Part shown: positions 44,942 to 61,142 of the stretch, piece by piece
Layout: the number at the start of each line of letters is the position of its first letter
Numbering within the stretch: the first letter of the stretch is position 1
Assembly: GCF_037975245.1 (NCBI RefSeq)
Contig: NC_092567.1
Span: 167,501 to 231,500 of the forward strand
Length of the DNA stretch: 64,000 bases
Direction of reading: 5' to 3'
Origin: Apostichopus japonicus
Taxonomy: Eukaryota; Echinodermata; Holothuroidea; Aspidochirotida; Stichopodidae
Made by a program: the position numbers and the translations under genes
Notes under the pieces: model-generated
Database searches by the model: none
What the model saw: the letters and a program-made list of their open reading frames with translations, nothing else
Told to the model about the DNA's origin: nothing

Positions 44942-45700
44942 CAGTGGCGACGGAACCGGTGTACTTGAGGGGCTTATCCCCCATGAAAAAAAGCGGAGGG
45001 GGGGGGTCAAAGGTATGTTCATCCCCCAATATTTGCCAAGTGCTCCAAGAAGTGGGGACCGCGGGGAGAATTTCGAAGTGGGTGCTGAACATATTCTTTA
45101 TCGGTCCAATGCACAATATACTAATAATTTTAGGGGGAAAGAACTGTCTAGATGCGATTTATTGTTACCAGAGGTGTCATTTTTGCTGATCTAGGATTTC
45201 CTTTTTGCTTAAATTTCGACGCGCTGCGCCAACTGATGGTGGTGCACCGCCTAAATAGTGACGTATAAGCTTCAGTTCACCATATAAGTTCTTCTATCCG
45301 TCCTCCCTAAATTTACACACGTTCATTAATTGTTTAGATTAAATTTAAAGCCTACTATATGGGTGTTAATTTGACCGATCTAAGGGTACCTTTCATCGAA
45401 AATTTCGACGCTCCTTGCAAACTGATGATGGCGCTCGCTTAGATAGTGACGTATAAAAAAAGTTGTACATCACCATCTGACCATTTGTTCTACTATCAAT
45501 CCTCTTCAAATTTTTAAACGATAATGAACTATCTAGGTACAATTGCAGACATGATATCCATATTTCAAGGATGGGTACATGCAGCTTAGAGCACTCGGGA
45601 AGTGCCGTTTCCGGCCATCTGGAGGGTTTGTAAAGCCAAAAAATTTCTTGTACGCTCCGCGCCAACCGATGGTAGCGCTCCGCTTAGATTTTGAATTTGA
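44942..45700. mobile_element. Degenerate hAT-like sequence with three inverted-orientation ~100-bp repeats
   Basis: It starts CAGTGGCGACGGAACCGG, a hAT-style terminus followed by a G-run. It contains minus-strand copies of the ~100-bp repeat at 45186-45270, 45378-45460 and 45594-45689. The first two belong to a ~190-bp diverged tandem duplication. The right terminus and target duplication were not found, so its bounds are approximate. Confidence 0.4.
45594..45689 (-). repeat. ~100-bp repeat family, inverted copy C
   Basis: The minus strand reads TCTAAGCGGAGCGCTACCAT, then GGTTGGCGCGGAGCGTAC, AAATTTTTTGG and GGAAACGGCACTTCCCGAG. This matches copies A and B in order and spacing. Confidence 0.85.
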
Positions 45701-46133
45701 GGAGGTCTAGTTTGTCTCATAGGCAGGCTTGACCCTCATGTAGCAATTTTCGAAGATCTTTCCCGGAGCTTCAGCACTTGTAGACTTAATTTGCCATAAA
45801 AAATGTTCAAGAAAATGTTTTACCTCAACATACATTGTATATCAGTCTGTATTGTGGAAATGAAATCAAAAAAAGAAAGAAATTCGTCCCACCAGCATGT
45901 GAGCCAACTCTTCACAAGTAACATCACATGAGTATTGTACCCTCCTTTTATTATTGGTTCACCCTCCATAAATTGTTGGTGCCCCCCCCCCACTATTGGA
46001 GTACATAACCTAGGGCCCAAACATAACTGTAAAGTCGCCTGCCCAACATTTCGGTCTAATCAAAATTAGCATGGTTAACAATAAAGACGACTGTTCTGTG
46101 TTTCCTATTTGTCTAGTTTAAGGAAATCGAAGG

Positions 46134-46221
46134 GTTAGAGTAGCAGCTCCCTGGTAAGACTACAACATTTGGGAACATGCTAGGTTTTTTCTTTCTTCAA
46201 GCAGGGAGCTGCTACTCTAAC
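46134..46221. repeat. Perfect 20-bp inverted repeat (hairpin)
   Basis: GTTAGAGTAGCAGCTCCCTG at 46134-46153 is exactly complemented at 46202-46221, with a 48-bp loop. It could be a tiny foldback MITE or a transcribed hairpin. No flanking duplication is obvious. Confidence 0.9.
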
Positions 46222-49107
46222 GCACCAAGTGTTTCTATATGTGAAAATGAAAAATATTTTGACGATAAGATCAGGATTTCGTCGAAACCTCATTACTGAA
46301 ACGTAGGCAACCCTTTGCGCGAGTCATTGGTTTGGGTGTAGCAAGATGGCGCGAGTGACCTTCAAATCGCTGCAAAACGTAGTATTGTCATCACGTGCGC
46401 TATGGCTTCTACGTGCAAATTTCTGTGGTATACAATCGCGTGGATTTTGGGAACCTTATGGAACGCCAAAATGTATAGGAGTTTCCCCGTAACAACGTGA
46501 AACGGGTCAGTCATCTGTTTACTTGTAACCCGTATCGTTACTGTATTCGTGTGCGTATATATTTGCCGTGAAACTTGACTTCGTTACATCATGATTTGAA
46601 GAGCAATGGATACTAATTCGTGGTAAAGGAGTTTTTCAGCGAACATACTAATTTTCAAAATTGAAAATGATGATATTCATGCCAAAAAAAGCAATTTTTC
46701 TAAACAGTTCGAAAGTGGTTAATTTACGTTCGGAAAATATGGCCGAAATTCCCTTTCCACTCCTTTTTTGTGTCTTTTGTCTATATTGATTGGACTACAC
46801 ACCATTCCTTCATCAAATTCAGTAATTAGCAGCCATATAATTGGTTAATGACTGAGAAATTGGCCTTCGGAAAGGATAAGTTTAAACTAATTAAATATTA
46901 ATGAGGAGTGACGTCAAGAAACTCTGTGCATATTCTATAAGAAAAGAAAGCACTTTTCGCACCGCTGGGGACTGCCTGTATCAATCACTCTGCTGTTGAG
47001 TTATCACAGGCGCACACACATATTTGCGCGCCCACGCCTTCCTGACTGCATAGGTTCATTTGCTTCCAACAAGGAACCAACAAGTAGAAAGGAAACTTAA
47101 TGTGTATACCTGCAGAATATACATGCATGCATACATACACACCATAGAAACATACAAATACACACACACACACACTTGCCCATATAAACACATAAATAAC
47201 CAGAAAGCCAGTTACTGTAGCTTTGTGATGTTTTGCCATACAACTTGCTCAAAATTCAAAATAACTGTCTGACTAATGTACAGCAAGTGAGTTAAATTTG
47301 TCTAAGAATTAAATGAGAACCAGTTCAGGTTTGAAGCAATCCCTTGCTGGCCTCAACCATGTCTTGCAAGGATTTTATGGCGTAGAATTTTTAAAGAGTT
47401 TCAATATCCAGAAAGGAACTGTCTTCCTTTGTGAAATATACATTTTTTCAATTTTGAGCTACCAAAACCCATTCTGCCATGATTTGAGATAACCTTAGAC
47501 CCTTTGAGCCAGTCTGTGTCCATTTGAGATAATCTGTTGACCCCTTGAAGCTCAGAGGGTGAAACCTGATAGGAGGTTTAAGTGCATGTTTAAAGCAAGA
47601 GTATGAATTCTGAAACGGATTTCATTATCTGGATGTCAGGTATGCTTCGTTGAAGACCTGTAGAGCCCTTCACAGTACTAAACTGAACTTGCCACAGTAT
47701 GTTCAACAAAAGAAAATAAGGGCATTGGAGATTTCACAGATTAATTGTGGCTTTAATTCATGAGTTATCATGTTGAAACGGTTTTCAGACTTTGGTACCC
47801 GTTGAACTCATGTGACCTATGACAATTTATAGGATTCCTGCCCTCATCAAGCTGGATCTATCTACTAAGTATGAAAGAAAGACATACTCCTTGTGTTATC
47901 ATGTTTATACGATTATCAGACTTAAATATTCACCGCAAATGACCTTTGACCTCCACCAATTTCATAGGGTTCTTGTACTCTACAAGAAAAATCTGCATAA
48001 GATGTATTAAGTTCAACAAAGATTTACTTTATTTTACCTCTATTGACCGTAAATGACCAATCACCTTCACAGAAAACCATAGCTTTTTATGCTCAACAAG
48101 ATGGATCCACATACCAAGTACGAGGTTAATCCACCAGTAACTTTTTGAGTTCCGTGTTTACAAGCTAGTGTCACATACATACACACACACTATCACCATA
48201 GGATAGATTCCAATTGCCTGGGCAAGGAATAAAAAACCAAATAACAAAAGATAACATAACAGATTGTATGTATTGTACCAAGTTTAAAGTAGCGTAATTC
48301 ACCATTCTTAGGTAAACCACTCTAAAATAATGTATACAGACACAGAAAATGTTGGTAAGAAATTTCAATAGACCTGCATTAAAGAATATTTAGAACCATC
48401 ACTTCGATTATACCATCAACATTTAATGCTGTCCTTCTACATTGAGTTGCCTTCATAGAAACATTATAGAAAATATGAAAATTTATCTCTTTTCTAATTT
48501 TCATTCAAATTCTCCAGATAGTTTGACACCTGTCTGGTTGCAGTTTGTTGAAATCATTAAAGTGTTAATTGCTTCATCATTGTCAGATGGAGTGAAACCA
48601 ATTTCACCAGATGAAATATAAAGGTGTCCTTTTTCTTTCTTCGTTTTCTCTCTTCTTTTTTTTTAACATCGGCAGAATGCCACAATCAAACTTCAATATA
48701 GCATTTAAACAAACCATATTCATTCCCTTCCTCTACAATCACTTCTAAACTAACCTAAATATTAAAAGAGATCAGTACTTTGCATTGTGTTTGCAAAATG
48801 GTGATATTAAACGGTGTGGCATTTGAACAATAATTAGAATCTTATAAATTTTATCTAAAACAATAACCTTCATCTCAGGCAAACTCTTTATCCTTAGGCA
48901 TTGTTGTAAACCAAATGGGAAACACAAAGGAATGATAAAGAATCCACATTCCTTAAGCCTCTGCTAATATTTGAAGCAAATTTTTAAATAAAATGGTAGT
49001 TTCAATAATTTATTTTTTAAATGGAACAATGCATGGATACAGTTGTACAGGTTTTACGTACAAATGAAGTCCTTTACCTTGACACATTCTTAATAGCTTT
49101 TATCTTC

Positions 49108-49198
49108 TTTCCAGTAAATTAATACCACTTTATCAATTTATATAGACAGAGCTTCCAGTAAATTAATACCATTTATCAATTTATATAGACAGAGCTTC
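49108..49198. repeat. 43-bp tandem duplication
   Basis: Two copies of a segment starting TTCCAGTAAATTAATACCA and ending TATAGACAGAGC. They differ by a 1-base indel (ACTTTATC/ATTTATC). Confidence 0.9.
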
Positions 49199-51997
49199 AA
49201 TGTCTTCTCTAGCAGAACCACGAATATTGGCCAAGTTTTGCCAAATGAGAAAAAAATCATATTACCTAAGACATCAGAAACAATTGCTGAAATTAAAGTA
49301 TATCAGATTTCATACTGCCAACCAGAGTAATTTAAAATAGCCAAATTTGACAAGAGAATGAAAAAGGAAAAAAGACAAAAATTGTTTGTCTTTGCAATAA
49401 AAAACAAATGAAAAGCATTGTCACAAAGAGATGTGAAATAAGAAAATGTTGCAATAAATGCATTCAGTATCACACTTTTCTTAAACAAAATAGTAACATA
49501 GTTATAGTTCACAGTAAGGATGTTTAGCAACTAACATGGTGAAGGTGTTAACTTGTTCACTGTTCCTCCATGAAGACCATAGCCTCACATAACAAACACA
49601 GAATCTTTGTTACAAAGTGTGTCAACGTATGTTGATATGTTTGTGAACAGTGCACACACAGTGACATGCACATAACAAGCTCTGTGACACAAACTTGGTT
49701 TGCAGGATAAGCAAAACACTCCACATAAGTGTCTAGATCTTTAATGGGATTTCCATGTTGTAGTCGATGTAAATCTAAAATTGACAAGTAAAATATCTCA
49801 CACTGTTAGTTGAATACCCCATCTCAAATCTTCTGCCTATTAAACTATGTTTGATTGAATTGATCCTATTTTGACTTACTCCAAGAAGTGGATCTCAGTA
49901 GATAGCATGTGATGTCATCAGGGTAACTGCTCTTTAACAGCTTTACCTAGGCTACATTAACTTTAGATTGATCTATCCTTGAAACCTCATACATTAGAAT
50001 GTTTGCTTTGCTGTCAATCTTCTCTGTGTATAGAAATGCAAGACTTTTTTTGTTCTTTTCTCTTTGGATCAAAGATTGAATGATATAAAGACATTTTCAA
50101 CTCCATTGCCCTTATGACATCATTCACTATATTCTTGCCAGATGCATTTACAAAACATCACCAACTTTAGGAACATTCATGTTGTTACAACACAAAATGT
50201 TATGGAGATATAGTTCTCACTAAGAGATTCAGAAAATATTGAGTAACTCTCCTTAGCAATCGACGTAATGGATCAATTAGTACCAGTAGCAATCCCTTCA
50301 TTTTGCTCATCTACTGTACCTTAAAGTTCTCTTGCCACAGTCAAATATGTCATTTAGTATTACAAACTTACAATGTGAGGCATGCGCAATGTATAAACCA
50401 TACAGTATACATAGTACAAAATGTGCCTTATGCACATTTGGGATATTGGCACAGTGCATGTGGTATGCACAAAGTACCATTGCATTTGTAGCATTTATAT
50501 GTCAAATATTTTAAAGGCTAAATTCAGAATTATTTCAGTATAATTTGTTACAAACTTTTTGTGTTTGATATTCCTTATTCCCTATGTCGACTGTCTTACT
50601 GCATATGTTACACTGAAGTATATCATAACTGTTGCTTCAGATATTTTGGCAATATATCTCAATTACAAGGTCAAAATACTTACAAACATTGAATAGACTG
50701 AGAACTTATGCCGAGACACTCAAGGGCAACTTTCTGTCGTAAAACTGAGGAATACTCAAGACTTCTACTTCCACAGTTTACAAAATCTGAACATTCTGTG
50801 GAAATTCAAATATTTGTCAAAATGGAAGAAATTTATAACAGTCATTGTAGACCCTTTAAAAAGTGACATGTGATATCTGAGCCAACCACTCATGAATATT
50901 TACAATAAATCAATTTAATAGAAATTTAGAAAACTGAGTATTTTCTCTACTGACAAGACAATGGAACCACTTGCATTAAAGTTAAACTCCAAGTTACAAA
51001 TTTATTATCATAAAAAAAGGGCAAACCGATCATGAGGGATGAGTTTCCTGATAAAAGCTGACAAGAAGGTTACAATTAACCACTGACATCCTCCACATAA
51101 CTAAAACCAAAACCTACCACCACTAACCAATACCTTCAGTCTACATTTTCAAGTTTTTCTTGATTTCAGATTTAATAACTCAACTTAAATGATATCCAAC
51201 ATCTGATAGAAAATAATAATTATGAAGACAACTTAGGATGTACAGTAATCACATTACAACCAGTTTCTTAATTAGTCCCTTTCAAGTAAAGAAACAGTTG
51301 GAAAAGAAGGTAATTTTGACCTTGTTAATTCATCACTGGCACTTATATGTGAATACATATTGCAAAAATTACCAACATTCACATTTTCCAGTTATTCTTG
51401 TAGACATTAAGATTACCACTTTTCCAAGGAGAGAAATTTGAATTGTATTAAAAGAGAATCAAAGAAAAAATTAACACGTACATGTTACTTTACTTCAATA
51501 TAGCCTCAAACGAACCTTTCCAATTTTGTCAAATATTGGAAAGTTTGCTTAGTGCTGCTTACACAATGAGCTGTATGATGTGTAACACCCTATGGCATGC
51601 AACAGACGTCATAAATAACATTGAAAATTCTTACACAAAATTTGAAGCCAAAGTTACTCACAGTTTTAGTCACAGTGCTGGCAACATGTTTTAAATTCTT
51701 GCATGCATTAAAGAACATATATTGTTATCAAATATAAGATAGTCAAGACATTTATAAAGTGATGATTATACTGGAAGCCCTGATGTAAATAAAATGCATT
51801 AACACTTAATCACATATTGGTTAAAACTCAGGCTCACCACAATATACACTATTTAATATATTCCAAGTAGAAATTCCAAATAAAACACCCTTTTTGGCCA
51901 TGCATAACATGTGTAAATATGAGGCATGGATAACACTGTCAACAGACGAGGGCAGCAAACTATAAGGTTTGAGGGCAGCAAACTTGACACTCAACAG

Positions 51998-52289
51998 GAC
52001 AACATTGTGTGAATGTGTTTAGGATATACAGACACGTGCTAGAATAAGATTATTTGTGCCTGGCTAGGTAGTAACAGTAACATTAGGCAGAGGGAGCAAA
52101 ATGATACTGAAGACAACATTGTGTGAATGTGTTTAGGGCACACAGACATGTAGAGATCAATGTCTACATGTGCTAGAATAAAGATTATTTGTGCCTGGCT
52201 AGGTAGTAACAGCATGGAGGTCTGTTTTACCTCCATGGTAACAGTAACTGTGGATACTAGGCAGAGGAAGCAAAATGATACTGAAGACA
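51998..52289. repeat. ~114-bp duplication with partial third copy
   Basis: GACAACATTGTGTGAATGTG at 51998 recurs at 52112. The later AGGCAGAGG(G/A)AGCAAAATGA part also recurs near 52259. The second copy carries internal insertions. Confidence 0.85.
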
Positions 52290-53118
52290 GATGGCAAGGT
52301 GAATACTGAACAATTCTGTTCAGAACAGCAAGTATGGCTGTATAAACCTGTCCAGGGTAGATGGACAGTACTACTGTATATACACATGATAAGGCTGGTA
52401 AATACCAAACCCTATTAACATAGCCAGTGGTCAGGCTACAAAAGACTTACACTGTATCAATCTGCCAATGTATCAAAGCAACCATTAGCTGGTCAAAAAC
52501 TCTCCCACTGACATTTCATAATAGTTGTACAACATGTGTCCTTTTATACAACTAAGACATCCACCCCTTAGTTGGTGGTTATCTTATATAACCATTTCTA
52601 TGCTGGGTGAGCCAGTCAGAGGCCACTGTACCTTGGATGCAATAAAACCTCAATTTCCGTACATACAACCCATATAGCTGCAGGGAACTCACTCTAATAA
52701 TTTTCTGTGTAAATATGCAGTAGAGCCATCTAGGAATACCATTATCTCAGCATAAGAAATTAAATACTATCAGTTTAACACTATCAGAAATACTGTTTGT
52801 TAATATGATTGCAACAGTAACAATAACAAAGAAGAATAAGACAAACTAAAGAAACAAGATGATAAAAAGAACCAAAACCTGTCACTTAAATACACAAGAA
52901 TTAAAAGCAGATTTGACATAGGACATATAATTTTAAAGTGCTCAAGACAAATGCACAAAATGAGTGGTGAAGAGTCACTGATATTATTTAACAGCTGTAC
53001 GTTAGATTTGTTTGATACTGATTTTGACAAAAACACAATGTCAAACAGAACAGCTGCCAAAAAGTGTATGTTGAATAGAATTGATATAGCAATGGATTAA
53101 CATGAACATTTAGCTATA

Positions 53119-53349
53119 CGGTGTTCAGTATTATGTATGTTCACATAGGGTGTTCAGTATTATGTATGTTCACATAGGGTGTTCAGTATTATGTAAGTCA
53201 TCATAGGGTGTTCAGTATTATGTATGTTCACATAGGGTGTTCAGTATTATGTATGTTCACATAGGGTGTTCAGTATTATGTAAGTCATCATAGGGTGTTC
53301 AGTATTATGTATGTCATCATAGGGTGTTCAGTATTATGTATGTTCACAT
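53119..53349. repeat. 29-bp minisatellite, eight copies
   Basis: Units resemble GTGTTCAGTATTATGTATGT followed by TCACATAGG or a TCATCATAGG variant. The array lies near the predicted 3' end of ARL1. Confidence 0.93.
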
Positions 53350-53979
53350 AAGTTCACAGAACACATCTTGGTTGATTTATTAGATTAACATGAACATTTA
53401 GCTTTGCACTGAAGAGATGACATCAGCAAATCAACCTTCAAGAAGCATTCCAAGCATTGAGGGCGCATATTTTAAAGGTTTAATTCTTGAAATTGATTAC
53501 CAATAGGAGCATGTCTTAGCACATATTTCTTTCTACTGAACTATGACATATCAAAGCTAAGATTCTCTTTTAAGTCGATATAACTTTTGTGTCCGACAAG
53601 TTTGACGTAATGAGACTTATTTCACTTACATGCATAGTTGCATTACAGGTGTTCTATATCTCAGCTGATCAAGGAACCCAATCAATGTGGAATATTCAAC
53701 ACAACACGTGGAGCTAAATAATTTGACTCCATTTGCTTCAATTGTTGGGACATTTTTCTTACTTTCTTTCCTTCCTTTGAAATTAAACTATACTGCAAGA
53801 CAGTCCTGTCCTGAATTCTGAGGTAGTTGACACTACCATAAAACACACAGAATCTGCTCCTTGAAGAGGAAAGGTCACTTTATAAGAAGATGTCCAACAA
53901 GATTTAAGCTGCTCAGCTTAAAGTTGTACTGAAGATACCTGCATCTTTACAAAGACTATGTACAGCTTCCGAACCTTTG

Positions 53980-59013
<5,034 letters not shown>

Positions 59014-59697
59014 CGCAATGCAGTAATGATAAATTCTATGTTGAAGACGGCCTTAGTTTAGGTTAGGCCAACGGCGATCTGTCACAGATGCAGGTTATGT
59101 AGATATTCAAGAATTGGAAACCTCTGTCAAGACTCAATAAGGCTAACTTCCATGAACCATCCTTTGAAAATGTCTAGATAAATGGCTGATTTTCTTGTTC
59201 GCTGTCTTTGATAACAGTGAAGGGTCCCCTAACTACAAACTTGGCACACTTGTGTATGTATTTACGCTGTACGGTTTCGTCGTTCGTGAAAGCGTTACCG
59301 CTTGTTAAGTTTAGAAGATTACCTGTACGTAAACACTGTTGACAGTTATACTACAATACTTTACAAACGTGGAATATGAGTTAGGCTTCAGATTTGCAAT
59401 GTCCAACGTGTCCACTGATACGTTTTCAGTACGGATGCCTCTTCGTGCCAGATCGTATTACTCACATAATTCGTATGGTAGTATTGGAAATCCATACAAA
59501 ACATAATGATTAGGTTGGGATTTAGCGAGTGTCTATGGGCGGCTATTATTGCATCAAGGCAAATTATATGAATCTACATATATCTATATATATATATCTA
59601 TATATGTAATTATACATTAAATGACTTTCGAGTTGGTTAGAATCATGTTTGGTCTCTAGAGGCAATTATGTCACCAATACAGAACTAGTATTGTTCG
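59014..59697. promoter_or_regulatory. Presumed promoter/5' flank of ARL1
   Basis: This is upstream of the ARL1 start on minus. It is likely to include the 5' UTR and promoter. No TATA box is evident. A TA-rich tract lies at about 59570-59606. Confidence 0.35.
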
Positions 59698-60782
59698 CAT
59701 TGGCGAAGCCAGGATTTTTTCACTGGGGGGGGGGGCGCTGGGGTGCTTGACCATTTCCTGGGAGGGCGTCTTGTTACTATCTAAGCGGAGCGCCACCATG
59801 TTGGCGCGCAGCGTAACCAAATTTTTAAGCTATAAAGCCCTCCTAGATCGTCGGATATGGCACTTCCCGGGCATTTTAAGCATGGGCGTCGATCCGATAT
59901 GAAACGTGGGGGAGGGGGGGGGGACGTAATCGATTCGAGTATTCCGGCCGCAAGTACTATCTAAGCGGAGCGCCACCATCGGTTGACGCGCAGCGTACCA
60001 AAGAAAATTTCAGATTTCAATACCTGCCAGATCGCTGGAGATGGCACTTGCCAGGCTGGATAGCAGCCATCTAGTTGCGTGATTTCGGGAAAATGACAAT
60101 TTCGTCACTCAGGAAATCTGCAATAAAGTTCATGCGGCCTTAATTTTGGTGGATTATTTCTGTTATTAGTGATTCCAATTGACATGAGCATTAGAACCCA
60201 GTGTAAGTTGACAAATGATGCGGCGAACTGGAAACCCCAGCCCCATTATGCCCTATGTTTCAGGATAGAATACCCCTCATTTGTTCGAACCCATGACAAC
60301 TAACAATCTGTGAATAAATTTATTTCGAAATGGGCACATTATATTGCATCAAGTCGGTCAAGGAATGACCCCAGAGCCTCAGATATAGGCCTACAGGAAC
60401 GATGTCCCAAAATGTCCTAACGAACTTTATGTCAAACTGACATCAAAGATTGCATCTGAAACATTATTCGGGTGATAAACTGATTCTCAGCGATAGTATT
60501 GTCTTTCTTGAAAATTTGTTTTTTTGGCGGTTTTAAGAGCATCAGGGTACGTCCCAGAAGTGAAAACCCAGCCTATGCGCTATGTCACGTCCGGTTTTTC
60601 AGCAACTATAGCCTACTGCCGGTCCGCTGTCGAAGGGTCGTTCATGAGTGGTTATCATGGAGATTCGAGACCATTCAGACCAATGATATATTTTTCGAAC
60701 ATGACACCCAAATTCCCAGTGGGGGGCGACAAGCTTTCATGGGGGGCTGTCGCCCCCCACGCCCCCCTTGGCTATGCCACTG
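59698..60782. mobile_element. 1085-bp hAT-like non-autonomous element, TSD ATTGTTCG
   Basis: The left end is CATTGGCGAAGCCAGG. The right end, inverted, reads CAGTGGCATAGCCAAGG. Perfect 8-bp direct repeats ATTGTTCG flank it (59690-59697 and 60783-60790). G-runs lie inside both ends, and two copies of the ~100-bp repeat sit near the left end (59778, 59958). No transposase frame is visible. A second CATGGGCG-plus-G-run block at 59881 suggests an internal older insertion. Confidence 0.88.
59778..60055 (+). repeat. ~100-bp repeat family, two copies 180 bp apart
   Basis: Copies at 59778-59874 and 59958-60055 both begin TATCTAAGCGGAGCGCCACC and end in a GGCACTT(C/G)CC-like stretch. They are the plus-orientation relatives of the copies at 41.5, 42.3 and 45.6 kb. 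Confidence 0.85.
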
Positions 60783-60840
60783 ATTGTTCGATACAGGAGG
60801 CCCAGGTTCGAATCCCGGTAGAGGCTGGAAGTTTTTTTCA
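60783..60840 (+). repeat. Possible tRNA-derived SINE fragment with B box
   Basis: GGTTCGAATCC at 60805-60815 is an exact match to the RNA polymerase III B-box consensus, in tRNA-like context (AGGCCCAGGTTCGAATCCCG). The hAT-like element lies directly upstream and may have split the tRNA-like head. The A-box candidate (TGGTTAGAATC near 59634) would be about 80 bp away after removing the insertion, longer than in a tRNA. It is not a functional tRNA gene. Confidence 0.5.
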
Positions 60841-60929
60841 GTTTCTGGATTTTACAACTCATTCCGTTTTCAATTATATATATATACATGATAAGACATA
60901 CATATAAATATAAAAATAAAAAATGATTT

Positions 60930-61024
60930 GAGGTAAAACAGCCAATGTTTGGTTTTTGCTGAGCTTTCTAGGGCTATTTTTGCTCAAAAGCTCTGCAAAA
61001 ACCGAACATTGGCTGTTTTACCTC
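60930..61024. repeat. 37-bp inverted repeat (foldback)
   Basis: The arms 60930-60966 and 60988-61024 start GAGGTAAAACAGCCAATGTT and pair with two mismatches. Pairing extends a few bases outward (AATGAT/ATCATT). The loop is about 21 bp. It is MITE-like and has no coding. Confidence 0.9.
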
Positions 61025-61107
61025 CCATCATTATTTAATTCAATTATTGTATCACTCGAGATCCAGCCTTTCTCTAAATGCAGCATAATTGTTTAACAGT
61101 TTTTTCT

Positions 61108-61142
<35 letters not shown>

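Larger units (their letters stand above)
46222..53979. other. Intergenic/3'-flanking region of ARL1, no gene recognised
   Basis: This is AT-rich sequence with only short, unrecognisable open frames. It holds minor repeats: a CA-rich stretch (47140-47175), a 43-bp duplication (49108-49198), a ~114-bp duplication (51998-52289) and a 29-bp array (53119-53349). The part just below 53980 is the ARL1 3' UTR. A minus-strand AATAAA at 53381-53376 is one candidate end. Confidence 0.6.

Noticed and set aside
44211-45985. Attempt to bound one complete hAT-like element between the CATGGGCGGG and C-run blocks
   Set aside because: No matching inverted end and no 8-bp direct repeat could be found, unlike the three elements that were accepted.
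60786-60830. Considered as a tRNA gene
   Set aside because: Only a B box is convincing. There is no acceptor stem, A box at the right distance or anticodon arm.
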